A stretch of 64,000 bases of DNA. Source: JADGRF01 sp035274465 (GTDB lineage Bacteria > Myxococcota_A > Polyangia > Polyangiales > JAFGIB01). Location of the stretch: positions 1-64,000 of the forward strand of contig DATEOF010000446.1 in NCBI GenBank assembly GCA_035274465.1, in the 5' to 3' direction. Each line of letters starts with the position of its first letter. Within the stretch, counting starts at the first letter, position 1. The translations under genes and the position numbers were made by a program. Below the pieces are notes generated by a model. The model was not told where the DNA came from. It did not search any database and was given only the letters and a program-made list of their open reading frames with translations. This document shows, piece by piece, positions 38,101 to 45,672 of this stretch.

Positions 38101-38434
38101 ACACGAGATCGAGCTCGACCGGCTGATCCAACCTGCTCTCGACGCGCACTTGCCACTGCCAGGAAGGCTCGTTGGTCGCGAGCGAGAGCACGCACTCGTA
38201 CTCGAGACCCTGCCAGCTGCCTCGCGCCGCGAAGCTGCCGTCCACCAGGCGAAATTGCGACGGACTCTGTGCGCCCGTGAGGGCAGTGTACGCGCCCGGG
38301 CTGCCGCGCTTGCGCAGATAGAGGTTCGCACCCGCGCGAGAGAACGGCGCGAGAGACCGCAGGCTGATGCGGATGGGATCGACCTCGATGCTGCGCACAG
38401 CACCGCTATCCGAAAAGGTGAAGGCGACTTTCAT
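35174..38434 (-). CDS. GH94 phosphorylase, 1,2-beta-oligoglucan phosphorylase-like
   Basis: A 1086-residue protein with no signal peptide: N-terminal beta-sandwich domains (about 1-480), then an (alpha/alpha)6 barrel with the catalytic acid region FGGGDWNDSLQP, TRDVCQGPLDLLL and SVFSHQNRDGGWPQWW, and a C-terminal beta domain. The DWND motif is that of GH94 phosphorylases. The size, about 300 residues more than cellobiose phosphorylase, and the domain order fit 1,2-beta-oligoglucan phosphorylase (Listeria Lin1839 type), which makes glucose 1-phosphate from beta-1,2-glucans. The start ATG overlaps the transporter stop (ATGA), so import and phosphorolysis are coupled. Specificity is inferred. 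Confidence 0.87.
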   Translation of the reverse strand: MKVAFTFSDSGAVRSIEVDPIRISLRSLAPFSRAGANLYLRKRGSPGAYTALTGAQSPSQFRLVDGSFAARGSWQGLEYECVLSLATNEPSWQWQVRVESRLDQPVELDLVYVQDVGLRAISADLVNEYYVSQYLERRVFEDPQRGCVVCCRQNMKEAAGNPWLMIACAGRAVAASTDGLQFYGKTFRSAAEPEALRAPGLGGELSGESSVVAIQEAPFSLAPAGSHTSSFVATYLPDHPLASSEADLQRLPDLVRSFADASAAGVYSSPARSRFESAPLLPAEDLSPAELTELFGGERRHVEQADGQLLSFFTDGPKHIVLRAKELRVERPHGHILQARAGYVPDDRIMSTTAFACGVFNSHITQGNTNFNTLLSVCTNPLTPALEGQRILLQLEDGEYLLGVPSAFEIGLNHCRWIYKHGSRLLQVCTWTSAREPRVDLDVKVLRGRPVRLSLTHQFDASNGWTVAAGAAHEFIARPRAASMLDRHFPGAQFRLLVNHPRCEYSTHGAEPFVIEVAETSAFCLSFVGEVAGPVRASGMADADAQRRSDCDEAAAAWRELSRELHLSGAQDIAAIREILPWYGMNALVHLLTPYGLEQFSGAAWGTRDVCQGPLDLLLCQEKYAEAKQVLRSVFSHQNRDGGWPQWWMFDRYRSVRAPDAHGDVVYWCILALCSYIKVSGDFAILDEPLPWFDGEGADRPLREHVDRTFELVVASFVGGTALVEFGGGDWNDSLQPVSKDLARRLISSWTVQMCYQAFAEYREICERSGNSERARELHDITGRIAADFQRHLVRDGVVAGYGLVGADGGIDVLLHPADAKTGVRYSLLPMNRGVICGLFGKEQAERHLSIIDQHLHGPDGARLMDRPLRYRGGTQTIFQRAESSTYFGREIGLMYVHEHLRYAESLAVLGKPEGFLRALRQAIPVDYQQVVPQGDLRQANCYYSSSDVSFRSRYEADERYHEVIEGKMSLKGGWRVYSSGPGIYVALVQTHLLGLRIEFGNLILDPVLARSLDGLEAALRFRGRPVTFIYRVRGPGFGPSAITINGKPLAFDREHNPYRQGGAVLPLERFTAMLETGENAVEITV

Positions 38435-40185
38435 GCCGCCTGCTCCGCGTGACGGCGAGCGAGCAGCTCCTTGATCTCGCGATTGCGCGCCTCCGTGAGG
38501 CCGTAACGCAAGATGAGGAGCAGCGAGAGAAAGCACGCCAGCAGGGGAAGACCGATCTCGACCACGCGCATCATGAGCAGAGTATACGGGGGCTGCCTGG
38601 TGAGTGGTGCGAGCCTCGCCTGGACGCTCACCAGTTCTGCGTCCAGAGTGTCGAGCCGCTCGGGCAGGCTCGAGAGCCTGGCGCTGACGTCTCGGGTGGT
38701 CTGGGCGAGTGCTGCGTAGTGGTCGCGGGTCTTGTCCGCTTCGCTCGACTTCGCCTGCAGGTGGGAGAGCAGCTCGGCAGCGTCCGACTGGGTCTGACTC
38801 AGCTTGCCCCGCAACGCGTCTGCTGGCTCCGTGCCGTGCGCTCGCAAGACCTCGACCTGGGCGCGCAGCTCCCGGACGTCGCCCTGAAGCTTGTCGACCT
38901 TGGTCACCTGGGCCTCATCGAACATGGTGAACACGATCAGCGCGCCCGAGATGAAGCTCGCGAGCGCCGTGCCCATCTTGATGAACCACCAAAACACGGC
39001 GTAGTAGCTGCCCTCCGCGCGAGTGCCTGTCGCCAGCTCGTCTTCGTTGCAGATGTCACCGACCATCGACGAGCCGAGCGTGAAGAAGAACAGCATCCCG
39101 CACGAGAGCAGCACCGTGGGGATGACGATCAGGTAGGGATGCGCGGGGTCGTAGCAGACCACCTTCGAGAGCTGCGCGAGACCGATCAACGAGATCGCGA
39201 CGACCAGCGTATTGCGGCTGCCGAGCCGCGGGCTCAGCCAGTTGAGCGGGAACACGGCCAGCAAGCCGGTGACGGCCCAGACCGTGCCGTTGATGCCGAG
39301 CAAGGTGGCGCCCGCAGCCTTGTCACCGCCGAAGACGTAGAAGATCGGAATGTACGAGCCGAGCAGCTGGACGAAGTTGAAGCCCATCGCCAACGTGAAG
39401 ATGGTCAAGGTCAACAGGATGAAGTTCGTGTTGCGGATGGTGCGCCGCATGGCCTGCCAGAACGGCGTGGGTTCTTGTCGCGCCGCTTGGCTGAATCCAG
39501 GCTCGCGCAGCGTGAAGAACCACCAGAACGACAGCGGCACGAGGATGCCCGCGACCATCAGGGACACGTAGCGCATACCGTCGGCCTCGTTGCCGCCCGG
39601 GCCCTTGAAGACCTCCATGTTGGCGAGCACGAACAGCCACGGCGTGCTCATCGCAAACAAATTGCCGACGAAGCTCTTGGCGCTGAACAGTCGGGTGCGC
39701 TCGTCCGAGTCCGACGTCAGCTCCATCCCCAGCGCGCCGTGCGGGATCTCGAACAGAGTCACCGACGTGAAGAACAGCGTGAGGGTGACGAGGATGTAGC
39801 CGAGCTGAAACCACTGGTACCCGGCCTCGCCGGGAAACCAGCTGCGAACCATGTCGCCCTTGGGTATCCACCACATCACGACGAAGAAGACCGCCGCCAG
39901 GAGGCCGCCGGCGAGCAGGTACGGACGGCGGCGGCCCCAGCGCGATCGGGTATTGTCCGACAAGTGACCAATGACGGGGTCCACCAGGGCATCCGACAAC
40001 CGCGGTACGATCAGAATGACGCCGAGCCAGAACGCGCTCAACCCCAGACTAATGTTGCCCATCAGGCCCACGAGAATCCCGGCGATGTTGAACAGCGCGA
40101 TCGGCAGGATGCCTCCCGCACCGAACGCGGCCAGTTGCAGCAAAGGAATGCGCTGGGGTGCGGTCATGTCGCGCAACTTGACCAT
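38431..40185 (-). CDS. GPH-type sugar:cation symporter with a coiled-coil insertion
   Basis: The 584-residue protein has about 11 membrane segments in the first 440 residues with the GPH marker DPVIGHLSDNTRSRWGRRRP between segments 2 and 3. After segment 11 comes an insertion of roughly 110 charged, heptad-like residues (from KVDKLQGDVRELRAQVEVL to DTLDAELVSVQARL), followed by the final segment (about 540-560) and a basic tail. Normal family members lack this insertion, which would project from one membrane face. Start candidates are 40185 and Met7 (40167). The gene is coupled to the GH94 gene, which suggests it imports beta-1,2-oligoglucans. Its start lies only about 13-31 bases from the divergent GH3 start. 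Confidence 0.87.
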   Translation of the reverse strand: MVKLRDMTAPQRIPLLQLAAFGAGGILPIALFNIAGILVGLMGNISLGLSAFWLGVILIVPRLSDALVDPVIGHLSDNTRSRWGRRRPYLLAGGLLAAVFFVVMWWIPKGDMVRSWFPGEAGYQWFQLGYILVTLTLFFTSVTLFEIPHGALGMELTSDSDERTRLFSAKSFVGNLFAMSTPWLFVLANMEVFKGPGGNEADGMRYVSLMVAGILVPLSFWWFFTLREPGFSQAARQEPTPFWQAMRRTIRNTNFILLTLTIFTLAMGFNFVQLLGSYIPIFYVFGGDKAAGATLLGINGTVWAVTGLLAVFPLNWLSPRLGSRNTLVVAISLIGLAQLSKVVCYDPAHPYLIVIPTVLLSCGMLFFFTLGSSMVGDICNEDELATGTRAEGSYYAVFWWFIKMGTALASFISGALIVFTMFDEAQVTKVDKLQGDVRELRAQVEVLRAHGTEPADALRGKLSQTQSDAAELLSHLQAKSSEADKTRDHYAALAQTTRDVSARLSSLPERLDTLDAELVSVQARLAPLTRQPPYTLLMMRVVEIGLPLLACFLSLLLILRYGLTEARNREIKELLARRHAEQAA

Positions 40186-40198
40186 CAGACCCGCTCAA

Positions 40199-42466
40199 AT
40201 GCCAGCGCTGTTGATCATCGCCTGCGTGCTCGCGTTCGGAGGCAGCCCGACGCTGGCGCAAGACGCCACGCCTGCGCAGGGCGACGTGGTCGAGGCGCTG
40301 CTTGCGCGCATGACGTTGGAAGAGAAGCTCGGCCAGCTCGCGCAGTCGGTGGGTGGGAAGAACGACACCGGGCCGGCTGCCGCCTCGGGGTCCGAGCAAG
40401 ACATCCGCGCCGGTCGCATCGGGTCGTTCCTGGGGGTGTACGGCGCCGAGGCGACACGCCGGGTTCAGCGCATCGCGGTGGAAGGTTCCAGGCTGCACGT
40501 CCCGCTGTTGTTCTCGTACGACGTCATCCACGGCCTGCGCACGATCTTTCCGGTGCCGCTCGCAGAGGCGGCCAGCTGGAACACCGACCTGGCGCAGCGC
40601 TGCGCGCGAGCCGCGGCCGTCGAAGCCACGGCGCACGGCCTGCACTGGACCTACGCGCCGATGGTGGATATCGCGCGCGATGCGCGCTGGGGCCGCGTGG
40701 TGGAGGGTTCGGGGGAAGATCCGTACCTGGGCGCTGCGTTTGCGGTCGCACGCGTACGCGGGTTCCAGGGCGGTGATCCCAAGGACGCGTCGCGCATGCT
40801 CGCGACGGCGAAACACTTCATCGCCTACGGCGCGGCCGAGGCCGGGCGCGACTACAACACCGTCGACATCTCGCAGCGCACCGTGCTCGAGGTGTACGCG
40901 CCGCCGTTCCGAGCCGCGCTGGAGGCCGGCGCGGGTTCGATAATGACTGCTTTCAACGAGATCGCCGGCCTGCCCATGCACGCCCACGCCGAGCTCGTGC
41001 GGGACACCTTGCGCAAGGCGTGGGGCTTCGACGGCATCGTCGTGAGCGACTACACGGGAATCAAGGAGTTGATCGCGCACGGCATCGCCAGGGACCGTGC
41101 GCAAGCCGGTGAGCTCGCGCTGCGGGCCACCATCGACGTCGATATGGTCAGCGGGATCTACCGGAAGGATTTGGTGTCGCTCGTGAAGGCCGGCACTGTG
41201 CCGGTGGCGCTGGTCGATGACGCCGTGCGCCGCGTGCTGCGCGCCAAGCAGCAGCTAGGGTTGTTCGACGATCCGTATCGCTACAGCGATCCGGCACGCG
41301 AGGCCGCACTCACCCTCACGAAGGAGACGCGCGCGCTGGCGCGTGAGGCCGCGGCGCAGTCGATCGTGCTGCTCAAGAACCAGCCGGCGCTGTTGCCGCT
41401 GCGCAAGGACATCGGCAGCATCGCAGTGATCGGGGCGCTGGCGGCGGACAAGCGCGCAGTGCTCGGGAGTTGGTCGGGGCTCGGCAAGGTCGAGGATGCC
41501 GTCGACGTGCTCGAAGGCATCCGCGGGGCCGTGTCGCCCAAGACGCGCGTGGTGTACGAACGCGGTGCCGCTGTGAGCGGCAGCGACCGCTCAGGCATCG
41601 GGGCCGCGGAGCGCGCCGCACGCGACGCCGACGTGGTCGTGGCGGTGCTGGGCGAGAACGACGCGATGAGCGGCGAGGCGCGTAGCCGCACCGCGCTCGG
41701 GCTGCCGGGCGTGCAACAAGAGCTGCTCGAGCGGCTGCAGGCGACCGGCAAGCCCGTGGTCGTGGTGCTGATGAACGGTCGCCCGCTCGCGCTCGGCTGG
41801 ATGCACGAGAATATCCCCGCGATCCTCGAGACCTGGTTCCTGGGTCAAGAGATGGGTAGCGGCGTGGCAGACGTGCTGTTCGGCGACGTGAACCCCGGCG
41901 GCAAGCTACCCATCACCTTCCCGCGCGACGTCGGGCAGGTCCCGCTGTACTACGCGCACAAGTCGAGCGGACGTCCGCCGTCGAACACGGACCAGTACAC
42001 CTCGAAGTACCTCGATGTGCCGTGGACCCCGCTGTACGCCTTCGGCCACGGCCTCAGCTACACGCAGTTCCGCTACCAGCCGCCGCAGCTCTCGGCCAAG
42101 AAGCTCGGTCCCGACGACAGCCTGCAGGTGCGCGTGAAGGTCCAGAACGTTGGCCAGCGTGCGGGCACCGAGGTCGTGCAGCTCTACCTGCGAGACGAGG
42201 TCTCTAGCATCACCCGTCCGGTGCAAGCCCTGCGCGGGTTTTCGCGCATCCGCCTGGAGCCCGGAGCATCACGCGAGGTCACATTCACCCTCGATCACGA
42301 GGACTTCGAGCTCCTCGACCAAAGCTTCCAGCGCGTCGTCGAGGCGGGCAATTTCACGGTATCGACCGGCGGCAGCTCGAGCTCGTTGCAGAGCGCACGC
42401 TTCGAGATCACCCGCTCGGCGGAGGTCGCGCGCCCAAGCTCGTACATTCCCCGAGAATTGCGCTGA
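40199..42466 (+). CDS. Exported GH3 beta-glucosidase (BglX-like)
   Basis: A 755-residue protein with a signal peptide (about 1-20, cleavage after LAQ) and the BglX-like three-domain layout: a TIM barrel with the nucleophile Asp284 (FDGIVVSDYTG) and substrate-binding KHFIAYGAAEAGRDYN, an alpha/beta sandwich with the acid/base glutamate in DAMSGEARSR, and a C-terminal FnIII-like domain (YAFGHGLSYT onward). It should release glucose from beta-linked oligosaccharides in the periplasm. Next to an OpgD and a GH94 phosphorylase, beta-1,2-linked substrates such as sophorose are a reasonable guess. The discoidin-domain gene follows 61 bases later. Confidence 0.93.
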   Translation: MPALLIIACVLAFGGSPTLAQDATPAQGDVVEALLARMTLEEKLGQLAQSVGGKNDTGPAAASGSEQDIRAGRIGSFLGVYGAEATRRVQRIAVEGSRLHVPLLFSYDVIHGLRTIFPVPLAEAASWNTDLAQRCARAAAVEATAHGLHWTYAPMVDIARDARWGRVVEGSGEDPYLGAAFAVARVRGFQGGDPKDASRMLATAKHFIAYGAAEAGRDYNTVDISQRTVLEVYAPPFRAALEAGAGSIMTAFNEIAGLPMHAHAELVRDTLRKAWGFDGIVVSDYTGIKELIAHGIARDRAQAGELALRATIDVDMVSGIYRKDLVSLVKAGTVPVALVDDAVRRVLRAKQQLGLFDDPYRYSDPAREAALTLTKETRALAREAAAQSIVLLKNQPALLPLRKDIGSIAVIGALAADKRAVLGSWSGLGKVEDAVDVLEGIRGAVSPKTRVVYERGAAVSGSDRSGIGAAERAARDADVVVAVLGENDAMSGEARSRTALGLPGVQQELLERLQATGKPVVVVLMNGRPLALGWMHENIPAILETWFLGQEMGSGVADVLFGDVNPGGKLPITFPRDVGQVPLYYAHKSSGRPPSNTDQYTSKYLDVPWTPLYAFGHGLSYTQFRYQPPQLSAKKLGPDDSLQVRVKVQNVGQRAGTEVVQLYLRDEVSSITRPVQALRGFSRIRLEPGASREVTFTLDHEDFELLDQSFQRVVEAGNFTVSTGGSSSSLQSARFEITRSAEVARPSSYIPRELR

Positions 42467-42527
42467 GCGCCCAGGCAACGGGCCTGGGTTGGCAAGAGGG
42501 ACTACAGTCTGGGACACTGGTCATCAA

Positions 42528-45500
42528 GTGTCGAAGCCTCGCGTCTCTCGTGTGGGCCGCGCCCTGTGCGGCTCGATTCTGTTGCTGAGTCTGGTCCTGA
42601 CGGGCGCGACCTCGGTCGCGAATTCCAGCATTCCGCCGCGCGAGTCTTGGCGCGCGACGAGCTCAGGCGCCGAGCGGCTCAGCATGGCGGCCGGGATGGC
42701 CATCGACGGCGACCTGACGACCCGTTGGGGTGGAGCGTTCTCGGCCAACCACTGGCTTCAGATCGACTTGAGCGCCGAATCAGACGTCGGCGGTGTGGTG
42801 ATCCGCTGGGACAGCGGTTTCGCCGCCAAGTACCGCGTGCTCACCTCGCTCAACGGCCAGGACTGGCAGACGGTGTACGACACGGTCGACGGCCAAGGCG
42901 GCGTCGAATACCTCTTCTGGCCCGCGGTGCGCGCGCGATACGTGCGGCTCGCCAGCAGCCCGCTCAACATCGAGCTCGGCGTCTCGGTGTTCGAGCTCGA
43001 GCCGATCTGTGCGACCGATACGCCGCGCGTCGCGGGACTGGCCAAGGGCCTCGATCCGGCCACTGTATGGGGCGGCAGCGTCACACCGCCGCGCGGGGTC
43101 GGTCCCACGCGCACGATCACGATCGATCTACCGCGCGCCTTTCCCACCACGGGCCTCGAGATCGAGTGGGGCGGTGCCTGGAACTCGGTGCGTCTCGACG
43201 CAGGCGATGTGTCGGGCAAGTGGTACGCGCTGGCGAAGGATGCCGAACCGCCGGCCCAGAGCTCGCTCCTGGCCGCCCGCCAGCCCATCGTCGCCAAGAC
43301 GCTGCGCGTCACCATCGGGGCCGTGCCCGGCAAGCCACTGAAGATCCGCCGCTTACGGCTGCTGCCACCCGATCGCACGATGACACCGCAGCGGCGCTAC
43401 GAAGTGGCCGCGTCGCGCTCGTACGGCGCGCTCTTCCCACCCATGGTGCGCAACCAGCAGGTCTACTGGACTGCGGTTGGCGTTCCGGCGGGGCGTCAGA
43501 AGTCGATCTTCGACGAGTACGGGAACATCGAGGCGTGGAAGGGAGCGCCGCTCGTCCAGCCCTTGTGGCGCGACGCGGACCGGAAGGTGCACGCCGCGCA
43601 CAACGAGACACCGACGCAGACGCTGCGTGAAGGCTGGATGCCGATGCCCAGCGTGGAGTGGGTCCCGGAGCCGGAGCTCTCGTTCCGGACTCAGGCGATC
43701 GCGGTCGAGCAGTCCGGACAGCCGGTGACGCTCGTCCGCTATCAGCTGCAGAACGACAGCAAGCGCCGCATCAGCGGTGAGTTGGTGTTGCTCGTGCGGC
43801 CGATGCAGATCAATCCGTCGTGGCAGTCCGGTGGCATCTCGCCGATCCACAACATTGCACTCGAGGGACCGGCCAAGGACACCGGCGTGCGCGTGAACGG
43901 CCGGGTGCTGCTGCGCTCGCTCAGCGAGGTTCCATCGCGCGGAACCTCGGAGTTCGGTCTCCAGGGTGAAGGCGAGCTCACGCAGTGGGTGGTCTGGGCC
44001 GGGCTACCGACGGCGCTGAAGGCGCGCGACGAGGATGGTCTCGCCGCTGCCTACCTGCGCTACCCGATGAAGCTCGAGCCAGGCACGGCGCAGAGCGTGG
44101 TGTTGGCCTTCCCGCTCGGCAACCGGCGCTTCGATGCGCAGACCGGCAAGTTGCCCGAGGCCCCGCCGATCGATCGCGCGGCGTTGATGGGCGCCAAGAA
44201 CAGCGACGCGGACGCCGCGTTCAACGCGCTCGCGACGCGCGTTGCAGAGCAGTGGGAAGGGCGCGTCGACAAGGTAGGCCTCACCCTGCCCGATCCCACG
44301 CTCGTGCAGATGCTGCGCGCGCAACTGGCCTATATCCTGATCAACCAGACCGGCCCCGCGATGCAACCGGGCCCGCGAAACTACAACCGATCCTTCATCC
44401 GGGACGGCGCAGCCGCAGCGCACGTGCTGCTACGCATGGGCCTCGCGGATACGGCACGCGACTTCTTGAGTTGGTATACCGATCACGCGGTGCACGACAG
44501 TGGCCTCGTCTCGCCGATCCTCAACGACGATGGGAGCGTCTTTACCGGCTTCGGAGGCGACCTGGAGTACGACGGGCAAGGTCAGTGGATCTCGCTGGTC
44601 GCGGACGTTGCGCGTCTCGACGGCGGCGCGCCGACCGTCCGCGAGTACATGCCCAAGGTGGCGGCCGCGCTGCGCTACACGCAGAAGTTGCGCGAGCGCA
44701 CGCTCGTGCCTGGCTATATGGCCGATCACGAAGCGCCGGAGCGTTTTCGCGGCATCATCGCGCCGTCGATCAGCCACGAGGGCTATTCCGTACCCACCCA
44801 CAGTTACTGGGACGACTATTGGGCACTCAAGGGTTGGCACGATGGTGCCTGGCTGGCGGCACAGTGGGGCAACGCGGCACTGGGGCAGACCGCCCGTACG
44901 CAGTACCAGGTGCTGCGCGAGTCGGTGGCGGCTTCCGTGCGAGCGACGATCGCGTGGAAGAACTTGAGCGTCATTCCGGCGTCGGCCGACCTCGGCGACA
45001 TCGACTACACCAGCGTCTCGATCGCGCTCGATCCCTGCGGCCAGCAGGATCTGTTGCCGGTGGAGACGCTGCAAAGCACGTACGACGCTTACCTCGACGG
45101 TCTGCGCCGGCGCGCGGTGCCCAACAGCCAGTGGCGCTTCAGCCCGTACGAGCTCCGGAACGTGCTGAGCTTCGTGCGCCTGAACCGACCGGCCGATGCC
45201 AACGAAGTGCTCGAGAGCATCATGCGTTACCGCCGCCCGAGCGGCTGGCAAATGTTCGCGGAGGTCGTCGACTCACGCTTGCGGCACACGGGCTTCCTCG
45301 GCGACATGCCGCACACCTGGGTCGGCACCGAGTACATCCGCGCGATCATCGGCATGCTCATGCACGAGGGTGACACCGAGCTCGAGCTCTTGCCGGGCAC
45401 GCCGCCTTCGTGGGTGAGCGACGGCGGCCTCAGTGTCGAGGGATTGCCCACGGCGTACGGCAGCCTGACGATGACGGCCAAACAAACGGGCCGCGAGCTG

Positions 45501-45668
45501 CGCGTCACGCTCGCCCCGGGGCTGTTCCCGAACATCCCGATCCAGGTGGCGTGGCCGACGCGCGAACGTCCAAAGCAGGTCCGGGTGGACGGCCAGGTGC
45601 GCGCGGATCAAACCGCAGATGGGATCCGGATCGAGCGCGCGTTTCGCGAGCTGGTCGCGCAGTGGTGA
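42528..45668 (+). CDS. Secreted discoidin-domain protein with a six-hairpin glycosidase-like region
   Basis: Translated from GTG 42528 it has 1046 residues with a signal peptide (about 10-32). Residues ~40-165 are an F5/8-type C (discoidin) domain (AIDGDLTTRWGG, WLQIDL, RYVRLASSPLNIELGVSVFEL), often carbohydrate-binding. A second, shorter beta domain (~180-285) follows, then a linker and a helical (alpha/alpha)6 region (about 590-1000) with RSFIRDGAAAAHVLLRMG, GQGQWISLVADV and WDDYWALKGWHD. Acidic residues in these motifs could be catalytic. I could not place it in a named GH family. Co-location with GH3 and GH94 suggests glucan cleavage. Confidence 0.8.
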   Translation: MSKPRVSRVGRALCGSILLLSLVLTGATSVANSSIPPRESWRATSSGAERLSMAAGMAIDGDLTTRWGGAFSANHWLQIDLSAESDVGGVVIRWDSGFAAKYRVLTSLNGQDWQTVYDTVDGQGGVEYLFWPAVRARYVRLASSPLNIELGVSVFELEPICATDTPRVAGLAKGLDPATVWGGSVTPPRGVGPTRTITIDLPRAFPTTGLEIEWGGAWNSVRLDAGDVSGKWYALAKDAEPPAQSSLLAARQPIVAKTLRVTIGAVPGKPLKIRRLRLLPPDRTMTPQRRYEVAASRSYGALFPPMVRNQQVYWTAVGVPAGRQKSIFDEYGNIEAWKGAPLVQPLWRDADRKVHAAHNETPTQTLREGWMPMPSVEWVPEPELSFRTQAIAVEQSGQPVTLVRYQLQNDSKRRISGELVLLVRPMQINPSWQSGGISPIHNIALEGPAKDTGVRVNGRVLLRSLSEVPSRGTSEFGLQGEGELTQWVVWAGLPTALKARDEDGLAAAYLRYPMKLEPGTAQSVVLAFPLGNRRFDAQTGKLPEAPPIDRAALMGAKNSDADAAFNALATRVAEQWEGRVDKVGLTLPDPTLVQMLRAQLAYILINQTGPAMQPGPRNYNRSFIRDGAAAAHVLLRMGLADTARDFLSWYTDHAVHDSGLVSPILNDDGSVFTGFGGDLEYDGQGQWISLVADVARLDGGAPTVREYMPKVAAALRYTQKLRERTLVPGYMADHEAPERFRGIIAPSISHEGYSVPTHSYWDDYWALKGWHDGAWLAAQWGNAALGQTARTQYQVLRESVAASVRATIAWKNLSVIPASADLGDIDYTSVSIALDPCGQQDLLPVETLQSTYDAYLDGLRRRAVPNSQWRFSPYELRNVLSFVRLNRPADANEVLESIMRYRRPSGWQMFAEVVDSRLRHTGFLGDMPHTWVGTEYIRAIIGMLMHEGDTELELLPGTPPSWVSDGGLSVEGLPTAYGSLTMTAKQTGRELRVTLAPGLFPNIPIQVAWPTRERPKQVRVDGQVRADQTADGIRIERAFRELVAQW

Positions 45669-45672
45669 ACGA

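Noticed and set aside
38449..40776. A 775-codon open frame on the plus strand over the transporter gene
   Set aside because: It is low-complexity (runs of Arg, Gln, Glu, His) and antisense to a protein with membrane segments and family motifs.
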